DNA from: Comamonadaceae bacterium PBBC1
Lineage (GTDB): Bacteria; Pseudomonadota; Gammaproteobacteria; Burkholderiales; Burkholderiaceae_C
Length of the DNA stretch: 64,000 nt
Assembly: GCA_002256145.1 (NCBI GenBank)
Contig: NKIP01000015.1
Location: 32,962-96,961 of the forward strand
Reading direction: 5' to 3'
Shown: positions 27,559 to 36,676 of the stretch, piece after piece
How positions within the stretch are numbered: position 1 is the first letter of the stretch
Layout: every line of letters starts with the position of its first letter
Position numbers and translations under genes: made by a program
Notes under the pieces: generated by a model
What the model saw: the letters and a program-made list of their open reading frames with translations, nothing else
The model's database searches: none
What the model was told of the DNA's origin: nothing

Positions 27559-27588
27559 AGGGCATGAGCTTGTCAGGATTGATTGATT

Positions 27589-27603
27589 AAGACAAACTGT
27601 CTT
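27589..27603. promoter_or_regulatory. Possible LysR-type operator, AAGACA-AAC-TGTCTT
   Basis: A perfect 6-base inverted repeat with a 3-base centre lies in the 75-base divergent gap between the exporter and its LysR-type regulator. The location and T-N11-A spacing fit a site for the adjacent regulator. Confidence 0.55.
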
Positions 27604-27633
27604 TGATTAACTGGCTTTAGAAAAACTCATTTC

Positions 27634-28527
27634 ATGCTCGACTATTTTTCTCTGACCGCACTGGTCTCTGTGGTTCGTGAAGGCAGTTTTGAGCGTGCGG
27701 CTCGCGCATTGCACGTCACGCCGTCGGCCGTGTCGCAACGCATTCGGCTGCTGGAAGAGCGGGTGGGTTGTGCCTTGGTGGTGCGCAGTCAGCCCTGCCA
27801 GGCCACCGAGACCGGCCGACGTTTGTGCCAGCACATGGACCGTGTGCGTCTGCTGGAGCAGGAATTGCAAGGCGCATTGCCCGGTCTGGCCCCCGAGGGC
27901 GTGGCGCGTGTCACGCTGCCCATTGCGGTGAATGCCGACAGCCTGGCCACCTGGTTTGCCCCGGCCCTGACCGCCTTTGCGGCCGATGCACCGGTGTTGA
28001 TGGCCGTGTCGGTGGACAACGAGGACCACACCACCGAGTGGTTGCGCAGTGGCGCTGTGCTGGCTGCCGTCACAGCCACAGCCCGCCCGGCCACCGGTTG
28101 CAACAGCCGCGCCCTGGGCGCCATGCGTTATGTGGCAGCGGCCAGTCCCGATTTTGTGCAGCGCCATTTGGCGCAGGGCGTGACGGCCGGAAGCCTGGCC
28201 CATGCACCCAGTTTGATCTTTAATACCCAAGACGAATTGCAGGCCCGCTGGGTGCGGCGTTTGTGCCACCGGCATGTGGAATTGCCCCGGCACACCTTGC
28301 CCTCCACGCAGGCTTTTGTGCAGGCCTCACTGGCCAGCATGGGCTGGGGCCTGCATCCTTTGACCTTGATTGCGCCGCACCTGCAAAGCGGCGCGTTGCT
28401 GGAACTGGTGCCGGGCACACCCCTGGATGTGCCCTTGTACTGGCAGGAAACCCGCGCCGCATCCGCCTTGCTCGATGGCTTGAGCCGTGCGGTGCTCAAG
28501 GCCGCTCAGGGCAGTTTGATGCCTTGA
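27634..28527 (+). CDS. LysR-family regulator, ArgP/LysG type
   Basis: A 297-residue regulator: N-terminal winged helix-turn-helix (GSFERAARALHVTPSAVSQRI, about 17-37) and a C-terminal periplasmic-binding-like effector domain (about 90-295). Similarity to ArgP/IciA and divergence from a LysE/ArgO exporter point to lysine- or arginine-responsive activation of the exporter. Confidence 0.88.
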   Translation: MLDYFSLTALVSVVREGSFERAARALHVTPSAVSQRIRLLEERVGCALVVRSQPCQATETGRRLCQHMDRVRLLEQELQGALPGLAPEGVARVTLPIAVNADSLATWFAPALTAFAADAPVLMAVSVDNEDHTTEWLRSGAVLAAVTATARPATGCNSRALGAMRYVAAASPDFVQRHLAQGVTAGSLAHAPSLIFNTQDELQARWVRRLCHRHVELPRHTLPSTQAFVQASLASMGWGLHPLTLIAPHLQSGALLELVPGTPLDVPLYWQETRAASALLDGLSRAVLKAAQGSLMP

Positions 28528-28541
28528 AGGACGGGCCGTGT

Positions 28542-29294
28542 TCAGCCGCGTGTGGGGACGCCCATGAAATCTGCCGGCAAGCCCACCCAGGGCGCATAAA
28601 AACCATCGTGCTTGGACGGTGCAGCAGGCGCCTGTTGTTGCAGCAAGACTTCCCAGCCGGCCTGGGCGCTGTCGATCAGGGGCAGGTCGCAGTGGGCTTG
28701 CAGCAACCGGGCGTAACCGGCCAGGCCGGCACCGCCCAAAATGATGCTGGCCACGCCGCTTTGGGCGGCGTTTTGACAAGCTTGACTCAGGCATTCAATG
28801 GCCATCTTGGGGTCGGCCTGCAGCGCCGCACCCGTGGGGGCCACCGTCTCGATGTGGCGCAGTTGTGCGCCGTAACCCAAGCTGGTGGCCAGGCGCTGCA
28901 GCATGGGTTTCCATCGCTCGCCCCCCGTGACGATGGCAAAGGGCCCGTGTGCTGCGGCCTGAATGAACGAGGCTTCGGCCAGTCCCGTCACCGGGCAGCC
29001 ACTGGCTTCGCGCAAGGCAAACAAACCCGGGTCGCCAAAGCAGCCAATCAACACCCCGTGCAGGGCTTGTTCCGGCGTGCCTCGGTGCGAGGTCCATACG
29101 TCCAGGCAGGCGTGGGCGGCCACGGCATGGCTGGCTTCGCAGGCGATGTAAGGCGCTCCAAATCGGGCGGTCTGCACATCGAGTTGCACGCCCGGCGGCA
29201 ACTGGGGCAGCAACACGTCACGCAGGCGTTGTGTGGTCAAGGCGTTGGTGTTGGGGTTGATCAACAAATAACGGCGCATTGCGGGGGGGTTCAT
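28542..29294 (-). CDS. Asp/Glu/hydantoin racemase family protein lacking one catalytic Cys
   Basis: A 250-residue protein with the INPNTNALTT start of hydantoin racemases. The first catalytic Cys is present in LIGCFGDPG. The position of the second reads ILGGAGLAGY, with Gly where racemases have Cys, so two-base racemisation may not be possible; a decarboxylase or isomerase activity is an alternative. The start at 29294 has an AAAGGAAC ribosome site. It is divergent from the ABC importer and shares two GntR-type sites with it. Confidence 0.75.
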   Translation of the reverse strand: MNPPAMRRYLLINPNTNALTTQRLRDVLLPQLPPGVQLDVQTARFGAPYIACEASHAVAAHACLDVWTSHRGTPEQALHGVLIGCFGDPGLFALREASGCPVTGLAEASFIQAAAHGPFAIVTGGERWKPMLQRLATSLGYGAQLRHIETVAPTGAALQADPKMAIECLSQACQNAAQSGVASIILGGAGLAGYARLLQAHCDLPLIDSAQAGWEVLLQQQAPAAPSKHDGFYAPWVGLPADFMGVPTRG

Positions 29295-29402
29295 GCGATG
29301 GGTTCCTTTTTTCAGTGGGGCAAGGGCCGACTTTCTTTCCCGGTTGCAGGCATTCATCGTGCCGGAATGTCGGTGTCAATGTCCGAGGTGACAAGTTGTT
29401 TA

Positions 29403-29412
29403 TTGCATACAA
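29403..29412. promoter_or_regulatory. GntR/FCD-type operator TTGCATACAA (copy 1)
   Basis: TTGCATACAA, a TTGNATNCAA palindrome as bound by many FCD-type GntR regulators, occurs twice in the divergent promoter region. A GntR-FCD gene lies in the same cluster at 37216. Confidence 0.5.
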
Positions 29413-29570
29413 AAAAATCGCCAAATTGGGGCATGAGTCGCCATGTGATGACCAGAATGGTGCCAGTAAACATCATTTTTGTGCCTGATTCTGCAGAGTA
29501 AATGGACCTTTTTCAAGATTCGCTTCGGTGTGCTGATGACGCCGGTCCTGTGTCCAAGCGGGCACGGTGA

Positions 29571-29580
29571 TTGCATACAA
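29571..29580. promoter_or_regulatory. GntR/FCD-type operator TTGCATACAA (copy 2)
   Basis: An identical second copy, 168 bases from the first, extended by the same A-run. It lies 104 bases before the importer's binding-protein gene. The rest of the 389-base gap 29295-29683 shows no gene. Confidence 0.5.
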
Positions 29581-29683
29581 AAAAACTTGCCAGACTCATT
29601 TGACGTATGTTAATTTTCAAACCTGATCTGTCAGTACTCAAGGTCTGTTGCTCATTTTTCAATCCACTTTTAATGGAGTTTTG

Positions 29684-31354
29684 ATGAAGCGGTCTATCCT
29701 TTCCCCACGTTCTTTGCCCGCATCCTGGGCGTTCACCATGGCTGTCGGGATGGGGCTCAGCGCCATCTCCATGGCGGTACAGGCGCAAGAAAAAGTCTTG
29801 CGCATTGCCATGACGGCGGCTGACATTCCCCGCACCCTGGGTCAGCCTGACCAAGGCTTTGAGGGCAACCGGTTCACCGGCATCCCGATGTACGACGCCT
29901 TGACTCACTGGGACTTGTCCAAAGCCGATGCCCCCAGTGTGGTGGGTCCTGGATTGGCCACTTCATGGACGGTGGGGGCGAGCGACAAAACCAAATGGAC
30001 TTTCAAGCTGCGCCCTGGCATCAAGTTCCATGACGGATCGGCCGTGAACGCTGATGCCATTGTCTGGAACGTGCGCAAGGTGCTCGACAAAGACGCAGTG
30101 CACTTCGACGCCAGCCAGGTGGGCGTGACCGCCTCTCGCATGCCCACACTGCGCAGTGCCCGAAAAATCGACGACCTGACCGTGGAGCTGACCACCAGCG
30201 AGCCCGATGCGTTTTTGCCCATCAACCTGACCAATTTGTTCATTGCCTCGCCCGTGCATTGGCAAAAGAAATTTGACGCCGCTGCAGGCGCCACGCCCGC
30301 AGACAAATCCAAGGCCGCCTGGACCGCCTTTGCCGCAGACGCCTCCGGCTCTGGCCCCTTCAAAATGGCCCGTTTTGTGCCGCGTGAGCGCCTGGAAATG
30401 GTGGCCAACAAAACCTATTGGGACGCCAAGCGCATGCCCAAGGTCGACCGTGTGGTGCTGGTCCCCATGCCTGAGGCCAATGCCCGCACCGCAGCTTTGC
30501 TCGGTGGCCAGGTCGACTGGATCGAGGCCCCCGCGCCCGACGCCATGCCGCAAATTCGCCAGCGCGGCTTCAAGATCGAAAGCAATGCCCAGCCCCATGT
30601 CTGGCCTTGGCAGTTGTCGTTTGCCGAAGGCTCGCCCTGGCTGGACAAGCGGGTGCGCCATGCGGCCAACTTGTGCGTGGACCGTGAGGGCCTGAAAACC
30701 CTGCTGGGCGGCATGATGGCGGCCCCCAAAGGCACGGTGCCTCCAGGTCACCCCTGGTGGGGCAACCCCAAATTCGACATCAAGTACGACGTGAATGCGG
30801 CCAAGGCCTTGATGACCCAAGCGGGCCACAGCGCGGCCAAACCCCTCAAGGTCAAGGTGCAAATCTCGGCATCGGGTTCAGGCCAGATGCAGCCCTTGCC
30901 CATGAACGAGTTTGTTCAGCAGTCGCTCAAGCAGTGCTTCTTTGATGTGCAGTTTGACGTGATCGAGTGGAACACCTTGTTCACCAACTGGCGTCGTGGG
31001 GCCAAAGACCCCTCGGCCAACGGTGCACACGCCATCAACGTGAGCTACTCCGCCATGGACCCCTTCTTTGGCATGGTGCGCTTCACCAGCATGGGCACCT
31101 TCCCACCGGTGTCCAACAACTGGGGTTACTTTGGCAACCCCGAGTTTGAAAAGCTCAATGCCGAAGCACGCACGCAGTTTGATGACAAAAAACGCGACGA
31201 AGCGCTGGCCAAGTTGCACGCCCGCATTGTCGAAGAAGCACCTTTTGTCTGGATTGCCCACGACGTGGGCCCCCGCGCCATGAGCGCGAAGGTCAAGGGC
31301 TTTGTGCAGCCGCGCAGCTGGTTTGTCGATCTGGCTCCGGTGTCGATGGACTGA
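29684..31354 (+). CDS. ABC transporter substrate-binding protein, peptide/opine type
   Basis: A 556-residue family 5 solute-binding protein with an N-terminal signal peptide (basic start, hydrophobic core to about 35, AQA cleavage site). It would deliver peptides, opines or similar compounds to the permeases that follow. GGAG lies before the ATG at 29684. A strong hairpin after the gene suggests higher expression than the rest of the operon. The catabolic genes nearby point to a ureide or N-carbamoyl compound, which is inference. Confidence 0.88.
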   Translation: MKRSILSPRSLPASWAFTMAVGMGLSAISMAVQAQEKVLRIAMTAADIPRTLGQPDQGFEGNRFTGIPMYDALTHWDLSKADAPSVVGPGLATSWTVGASDKTKWTFKLRPGIKFHDGSAVNADAIVWNVRKVLDKDAVHFDASQVGVTASRMPTLRSARKIDDLTVELTTSEPDAFLPINLTNLFIASPVHWQKKFDAAAGATPADKSKAAWTAFAADASGSGPFKMARFVPRERLEMVANKTYWDAKRMPKVDRVVLVPMPEANARTAALLGGQVDWIEAPAPDAMPQIRQRGFKIESNAQPHVWPWQLSFAEGSPWLDKRVRHAANLCVDREGLKTLLGGMMAAPKGTVPPGHPWWGNPKFDIKYDVNAAKALMTQAGHSAAKPLKVKVQISASGSGQMQPLPMNEFVQQSLKQCFFDVQFDVIEWNTLFTNWRRGAKDPSANGAHAINVSYSAMDPFFGMVRFTSMGTFPPVSNNWGYFGNPEFEKLNAEARTQFDDKKRDEALAKLHARIVEEAPFVWIAHDVGPRAMSAKVKGFVQPRSWFVDLAPVSMD

Positions 31355-31362
31355 TGGTTCAG

Positions 31363-31384
31363 GTGTGGGCCTGGGGGCCCACAC
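31363..31384 (+). other. Hairpin after the binding-protein gene
   Basis: Perfect 9-base arms GTGTGGGCC/GGCCCACAC around TGGG. There is no T-run. In ABC operons such hairpins commonly protect the upstream message, so the binding protein is made in excess. Confidence 0.65.
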
Positions 31385-31455
31385 CCCTGGGTGTGCAGTC
31401 AAGTTGTTCATGACCTGACAGCACACTTTTTAAATTGCAGTTTTGGAGTGATGGC

Positions 31456-32409
31456 ATGCTCGGCTTTTTGTTGCGGCGTCTGATTTATTCCCTGCCCATC
31501 ATGCTGGGGGTGGCGCTGGTTTGTTTTGGCTTGGTGCACCTGGCACCGGGCGATCCTCTCGTGTCGATTTTGCCGCCCGACGCCTCGGCCGACTTGCAAG
31601 CGCAGTTGATCGAGTTGTACGGCTTCAACCGCTCGTATCCCGAGCAATTTGTGACCTGGGTCTGGCGTGCCTTGCAGGGCGATTTGGGCACCTCCATTGC
31701 CAGCAACCGCCCCGTGGCGGCCGAGGTCATGACCGCCGTGGGCAACACCTTGCGACTGGCCATGCTGGCCACCCTGATCGGCTTTGTGCTGGGCAGTTTG
31801 TTTGGTTTTGTGGCCGGGTATTTCCAAAACTCCTGGCTGGACAAGTTCGCTTCTTTGCTGTCTGTGCTGGGCGTCAGCGTCCCGCACTACTGGCTGGGCA
31901 TGGTCCTGGTGATTGTGTTTTCGTCCATCCTCATGTGGCTGCCGCCCGGTGGCGCAGGGCCTGGGGGGTCCAGCCAGTGGGTTTGGGATTGGGAGCACGT
32001 CAAACACATGCTCTTGCCGGCCATCACCATGAGCGTGATCCCGATGGGCATCATCTCGCGCACGGTGCGGGCCTTGGTGGCCGACATCCTGGCGCAAGAG
32101 TTCATCGTCGGTTTGCGTGCCAAGGGACTCACCAATTTGGGTATTTTTTGGCATGTCGTCAAAAACGCCGCCCCCACGGCCTTGGCGGTGATGGGCTTGC
32201 AGCTGGGTTACTTGCTCGGAGGCTCCATCCTGATCGAGACGGTTTTCTCCTGGCCTGGCACCGGCTTCTTGCTCAACTCGGCCATCTTCCAGCGCGACTT
32301 GCCTTTGCTGCAAGGCACGATCTTGGTGCTGGCCATGTTTTTTGTGGTGCTCAACCTCATCGTGGATGTGATCCAGACCTTGCTGGACCCTCGCATTGCA
32401 CGCGCTTGA
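31456..32409 (+). CDS. ABC transporter permease, DppB type
   Basis: A 317-residue permease with six hydrophobic segments and the DppB pattern: RRLIYSLPIMLGV start, HLAPGDP early loop, and the EAA-type loop (GLRAKGLTNLGIFWHVVKNA, near 225-245). The start at 31456 has GGAG upstream; the alternative at 31435 does not. It works with the permease encoded 21 bases downstream. Confidence 0.9.
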   Translation: MLGFLLRRLIYSLPIMLGVALVCFGLVHLAPGDPLVSILPPDASADLQAQLIELYGFNRSYPEQFVTWVWRALQGDLGTSIASNRPVAAEVMTAVGNTLRLAMLATLIGFVLGSLFGFVAGYFQNSWLDKFASLLSVLGVSVPHYWLGMVLVIVFSSILMWLPPGGAGPGGSSQWVWDWEHVKHMLLPAITMSVIPMGIISRTVRALVADILAQEFIVGLRAKGLTNLGIFWHVVKNAAPTALAVMGLQLGYLLGGSILIETVFSWPGTGFLLNSAIFQRDLPLLQGTILVLAMFFVVLNLIVDVIQTLLDPRIARA

Positions 32410-32430
32410 TCCCGACCTCAAGGAATTGAC

Positions 32431-33324
32431 ATGACTTCATTGAATGCGGCCGCCAGCCCGGTGCTACCGCTGGTGTATGAGCGCTCTGCCGGTTATTGGG
32501 AAACCGTGGGGCGACGTTTTTTGCGCGACAAAGTGGCTGTGGGTGCTGCGTTGGTGGTGCTGTTTTTGATGGTGCTGGCTGTTTTTGGGCCTTGGTTGGC
32601 ACCCATGGACCCTTACCAGTCGTCCATGCTCAAACGCCTCAAGCCCATTGGCTTTGAAGGGCACCCTTTGGGCACCGACGAACTGGGCCGCGACATGCTC
32701 ACCCGATTGATGGTGGGGGCCAAGCTGTCTTTGTTCATGGGCATCACCCCGGTGATTTGCGCCTTTGTCATTGGCTCGCTGATCGGCATCACCGCCGGTT
32801 ACACCGGTGGCTGGGTCAACAGCGTGATGATGCGCACCATCGACGTTTTTTACGCCTTTCCCTCGGTCTTGCTGGCCATTGCCTTGTCGGGCGCTTTGGG
32901 GGCGGGCATTACCAACTCCCTGATTTCCTTGACGATTGTGTTCATCCCGCCGCTGGCGCGTGTGGCCGAAAGCGTGACCACACAAATTCGGGGGCGTGAT
33001 TTTGTCGAGGCGGCCCGGGCCTCGGGTGCATCGGCTTTCACCATCGTGCGGGTGCATGTGCTGGGCAATGTGCTGGGGCCGATTTTTGTGTACGCCACGA
33101 GTTTGATCGCGGTGTCCATGATCCTGGCCTCGGGTCTGAGCTTTTTGGGCCTGGGCGTCAAACCCCCCGAGCCGGAATGGGGCCTGATGCTCAACACCTT
33201 GCGCACCGCCATTTACACCCAACCCTGGATTGCCGCTTTGCCCGGGGCGATGATTTTCATGACATCGATTGCTTTTAACCTTCTGGCCGACGGCTTGCGC
33301 TCGGCCATGGAAATCAAACAGTGA
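32431..33324 (+). CDS. ABC transporter permease, DppC type
   Basis: A 297-residue permease with an N-terminal cytoplasmic stretch and six hydrophobic segments. The HPLGTDELGRDMLTRLM block (about 72-88) and an EAA loop (FVEAARASGASAF) mark the DppC family. AAGGAATTG precedes the ATG. Confidence 0.9.
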   Translation: MTSLNAAASPVLPLVYERSAGYWETVGRRFLRDKVAVGAALVVLFLMVLAVFGPWLAPMDPYQSSMLKRLKPIGFEGHPLGTDELGRDMLTRLMVGAKLSLFMGITPVICAFVIGSLIGITAGYTGGWVNSVMMRTIDVFYAFPSVLLAIALSGALGAGITNSLISLTIVFIPPLARVAESVTTQIRGRDFVEAARASGASAFTIVRVHVLGNVLGPIFVYATSLIAVSMILASGLSFLGLGVKPPEPEWGLMLNTLRTAIYTQPWIAALPGAMIFMTSIAFNLLADGLRSAMEIKQ

Positions 33325-33331
33325 GGTCCGA

Positions 33332-34393
33332 ATGACATTGGCCAATGATGAGGCGGGCGCAAACGGCCAGCCGATGCTCTCGGTGCGTGGCTTGGTCAAG
33401 CACTTCCCGCTCAAGAAAGACCTGTTGGGGCGCGGCGCAGGTGTGGTTCGCGCCGTCGATGGGGTGAGCTTTGACGTGTTCAAGGGCGAGACCTTGGGCG
33501 TGGTGGGCGAGTCCGGTTGCGGCAAATCCACCACCGCACGTTTGCTCATGCAGCTGATCACGCCCGACCAAGGCGAGCTGGTGTTTGACGGCCAAACGGT
33601 GGGCAGCAAGTCGCTGCCCCTGAAAGACTATCGCCGTCAGGCCCAAATGGTGTTTCAAGACAGCTACGCTTCTTTGAACCCACGCTTGACCATGGAAGAC
33701 TCGATCGCATTTGCCCCCATGGTGCACGGACTGCCCGAGCGCGAGGCCATCGACCGGGCGCGTGACTTGCTCGAACGGGTGGGCTTGGCCCCGCAGCGCT
33801 TTGCCGAGCGTTACCCGCATGAGTTGTCGGGTGGGCAAAGGCAGCGTGTCAACATTGCCCGGGCTTTGGCTCTGCAGTCACGTTTGATCATTTTGGACGA
33901 GGCGGTCTCTGCCTTGGACAAGTCGGTGGAAGCGCAGGTGCTCAACCTTTTGCTGGACTTGAAAGAGTCCTTTGGCCTGACCTATATTTTCATCAGCCAC
34001 GACCTGAATGTGGTGCGCTACATGAGCGACCGGGTCATGGTGATGTACCTGGGCCAAGTGGTGGAAGTGGGCGACAGTGAAACGCTGTTCAAGCATGCCG
34101 CCCACCCCTACACCCAAGCCTTGCTCTCGTCCATTCCGACGCTGGACCCGGATCGGCGCACCGAAACTCCCCCCTTGGCGGGCGACCCGCCCAACCCCAT
34201 CAACCCGCCCAGCGGCTGCCGTTTTCACACCCGTTGTGTGCACGCCCAAGCCATTTGCAGCGAAAAGATGCCGGTGCTGGCCCAAGCCCAGCACGGCCAG
34301 CAAGTGGCCTGCTGGATGCACGTCGCTGGCGCAGCGCACACCGGCGCACCCGCAGTGCAAAGCACGGTCAAACCTTCGGAGGTTGCGGCATGA
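33332..34393 (+). CDS. ABC transporter ATP-binding protein, OppF type
   Basis: A 353-residue ATPase. Walker A is GESGCGKST (about 60-68), the signature LSGGQRQR (about 164-171) and Walker B IILDEAVSALD. The C-terminal oligopeptide-type extension with CRFHTRC is present. An Ala replaces the usual Pro in DEP of Walker B. It overlaps the next ATPase gene by four bases. Confidence 0.9.
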   Translation: MTLANDEAGANGQPMLSVRGLVKHFPLKKDLLGRGAGVVRAVDGVSFDVFKGETLGVVGESGCGKSTTARLLMQLITPDQGELVFDGQTVGSKSLPLKDYRRQAQMVFQDSYASLNPRLTMEDSIAFAPMVHGLPEREAIDRARDLLERVGLAPQRFAERYPHELSGGQRQRVNIARALALQSRLIILDEAVSALDKSVEAQVLNLLLDLKESFGLTYIFISHDLNVVRYMSDRVMVMYLGQVVEVGDSETLFKHAAHPYTQALLSSIPTLDPDRRTETPPLAGDPPNPINPPSGCRFHTRCVHAQAICSEKMPVLAQAQHGQQVACWMHVAGAAHTGAPAVQSTVKPSEVAA

Positions 34394-35406
34394 AACCGGA
34401 TACTTCAACACCCGCCTATGTGGACATCCGCCAGCTGCACGTCACCTTCACCGGTGGCAAAAAACCCGTTCAGGCCGTCTCGGGCGTGGACTTGCGCGTG
34501 CAGCGCGGCGAAGTGGTCGCCCTGATTGGCGAGTCAGGCTCTGGCAAGAGCGTCACCTTGCGCACCATCCTGCGTCTGCATGCCGAGAAGAAAACCCAAA
34601 TCACGGGGCAAATCCGGGTGGGCGATCAGGATGTGCTCACGCTGTCGCAGGACCAGCTCAGCCGCTTCCGTGGGCGCGTGGCGTCCATGATTTTTCAAGA
34701 GCCCTTGCTGGCGCTGGACCCGGTTTACAGCGTGGGCCAGCAAATCATTGAAACCATTCGCCGTCACGAAAATGTGAGCGAGGACGAGGCCAAGCAGCGT
34801 GCCTTGGCCCTGTTTGAGCGGGTGCGCATTCCCAGCCCCGAGCGTCGTTTGCAGGCTTATCCCCATGAAATGTCGGGCGGCATGCGCCAACGCGCCATGA
34901 TTGCCTTGTCTCTGGCTTGCCGCCCGCAGCTCTTGCTGGCCGACGAGCCCACCACCGCGCTCGACGCGACCGTGCAAATCCAGATCTTGCTGCTCCTGCG
35001 CGAGTTGCAAAAAGAAATGGGCTTGTCGGTGATTTTTGTCACCCACGACATCGGTGCTGCGGTCGAGGTGGCCGACCGGATTGCCGTGATGTATGCCGGC
35101 CGCATTGTGGAGGAGGGGCCTGCCCGCACCCTGATGCGCGAGCCCCGTCACCCCTACACTCGCGCCTTGCTGCAAAGCCGCGCCGACGGCGCTTTGGCCA
35201 AAGGTCAGCGCCTGGAAACCATTGCCGGCTCACCGCCAGACTTGACCGACTTGCCCAAGGGCTGTGCCTTTGCCAGCCGGTGCAAGATGGCCGTGCCCGA
35301 ATGCTCGTCCACACGCCCAGATGTCACCTGGCTGGCCGACAGCCACAGTGTGCGTTGCCTGCTGGTCCAGCCCCCATCTCATCCCAATTCTCAGCAAGTG
35401 GCCTGA
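34390..35406 (+). CDS. ABC transporter ATP-binding protein, OppD type
   Basis: A 338-residue ATPase with Walker A GESGSGKS (about 48-55), signature MSGGMRQR and Walker B LLADEPTTALD. The C-terminal CAFASRC segment is the oligopeptide/dipeptide transporter end region. Coupled to the preceding gene; the pair energises the two permeases. Confidence 0.9.
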   Translation: MKPDTSTPAYVDIRQLHVTFTGGKKPVQAVSGVDLRVQRGEVVALIGESGSGKSVTLRTILRLHAEKKTQITGQIRVGDQDVLTLSQDQLSRFRGRVASMIFQEPLLALDPVYSVGQQIIETIRRHENVSEDEAKQRALALFERVRIPSPERRLQAYPHEMSGGMRQRAMIALSLACRPQLLLADEPTTALDATVQIQILLLLRELQKEMGLSVIFVTHDIGAAVEVADRIAVMYAGRIVEEGPARTLMREPRHPYTRALLQSRADGALAKGQRLETIAGSPPDLTDLPKGCAFASRCKMAVPECSSTRPDVTWLADSHSVRCLLVQPPSHPNSQQVA

Positions 35407-35443
35407 ACACAGGGTCTGAACATTTTTTCATTGTGAGGTGAAC

Positions 35444-36646
35444 ATGAGTCAACACACCGATGCCCTGTGGGACAAAGCCCACGCCTTCATGCCTTACCCC
35501 GCCAGCCCCGTGGCCCACGCGGCCACAGGCCCTTTGTCGGGCCTGAGCTTTGCGGCCAAAGACATCTACCACGTCAAGGGCTACCCCACCAGCGGCGGCC
35601 AACCCATGCTCATGGCCTTGTGGGGCGTGCAGGACCGATCAGCCCCGGTGGTGCAAAGCTTGCTCGACGCGGGTGCCCGCTTTGTGGGCAAAACCGTCAC
35701 TGACGAGTTGGCGTTCTCCATGAACGGTCAAAACGCCCATTACGGTGCGCCCATCAACGGCGCGGTGGCCGAGCGCATCAGCGGCGGGTCGTCGTCGGGC
35801 TCGGCGTCTGCCGTGTCCAACCGCCTGTGCGATTTCGCTTTGGGCTCGGACACGGGCGGCTCGGTGCGTGCCCCCGCCAACCATTGCGGTTTGGTCGGCA
35901 TGCGGCCCAGCCAGGGCCGCATCAGCTTGCAAGACACCATGGCCTTGTCGCCCAGCCTGGACACCTGCGGCTGGTTTGCCCGCGATGTGCCCACCTTTGC
36001 CCGCGTGGCCGATGTTTTGTTGGGCCAGGATGCGCAGCCCTTGCCCGATCACATCCGCTTGCTGGCCCCGTCTGACATGTGGGCACTGGCCACACCCGGG
36101 GCCCTCAAAGCCCTCAAGCCGGTGCGTCAAAAAATAGAGCAGTGTTTGGGCAAGGCCAAACCGGTTCGTGTCATGAACACAGACCTGGACACCATGTATT
36201 GGCATTTCCGCGCCATTCAGGGGCGCGAGGCTTGGGATGTGCATGGGGGCTTTCTTCAGCGGTTTCAGCCAGTGCTGGGGGCCGCAGTGGCCCAGCGTTT
36301 TGACTGGTCGTCCAAAGTCACCGACGAGCAAGTGGCCAAGGCGCGGGCTTTTCGCGAGGTCTGGCGCACGCACATGCAGCAGATCCTGGGCACCGACGGC
36401 GTGCTCTTGATGCCCACCATGCCCGATGTGGCCCCCTTGATTCGCCAGACCGATGCCGAGCTGGAAACCTACCGCAACCGGGCCACCAGCTTGCTGTGTG
36501 TGGCCGGCATGGCGGGTTTGCCGCAGGTGAGCTTGCCTCTGGCCAGCCATCAGGGCGCACCCTTGGGCATCTCTTTGGTGGGGCCAGAAGGCTCAGACCG
36601 CAGTCTGGTCCAACTGGCCGAACAGATCCACCGCGCCTGGTCCTGA
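35444..36646 (+). CDS. Amidase (amidase signature family)
   Basis: A 400-residue hydrolase. The catalytic Lys is in SFAAKDIYH, the signature glycine/serine loop is ISGGSSSGSASAV (cis-Ser), and the nucleophile Ser is in GSDTGGSVRAPA. Family members hydrolyse amides, including allophanate and carbamoyl compounds. As the sixth gene of the importer operon it probably acts on the imported substrate. The start at 35444 is chosen over GTG at 35438. Confidence 0.88.
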   Translation: MSQHTDALWDKAHAFMPYPASPVAHAATGPLSGLSFAAKDIYHVKGYPTSGGQPMLMALWGVQDRSAPVVQSLLDAGARFVGKTVTDELAFSMNGQNAHYGAPINGAVAERISGGSSSGSASAVSNRLCDFALGSDTGGSVRAPANHCGLVGMRPSQGRISLQDTMALSPSLDTCGWFARDVPTFARVADVLLGQDAQPLPDHIRLLAPSDMWALATPGALKALKPVRQKIEQCLGKAKPVRVMNTDLDTMYWHFRAIQGREAWDVHGGFLQRFQPVLGAAVAQRFDWSSKVTDEQVAKARAFREVWRTHMQQILGTDGVLLMPTMPDVAPLIRQTDAELETYRNRATSLLCVAGMAGLPQVSLPLASHQGAPLGISLVGPEGSDRSLVQLAEQIHRAWS

Positions 36647-36650
36647 AACC

Positions 36651-36669
36651 CGCACGGTCATCCCGTGCG
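36651..36669. terminator. Hairpin between convergent amidase and lyase genes
   Basis: Perfect 7-base arms CGCACGG/CCGTGCG around TCATC. Located four bases after the amidase stop and just before the end of the opposing gene, it could serve both directions. No T-run, so efficiency is unclear. Confidence 0.45.
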
Positions 36670-36676
36670 AGCGGCT

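Noticed and set aside
31408..32421. 337-codon minus-strand frame
   Set aside because: Antisense to the DppB-type permease; rich in Gln and His as expected for the reverse of hydrophobic codons.
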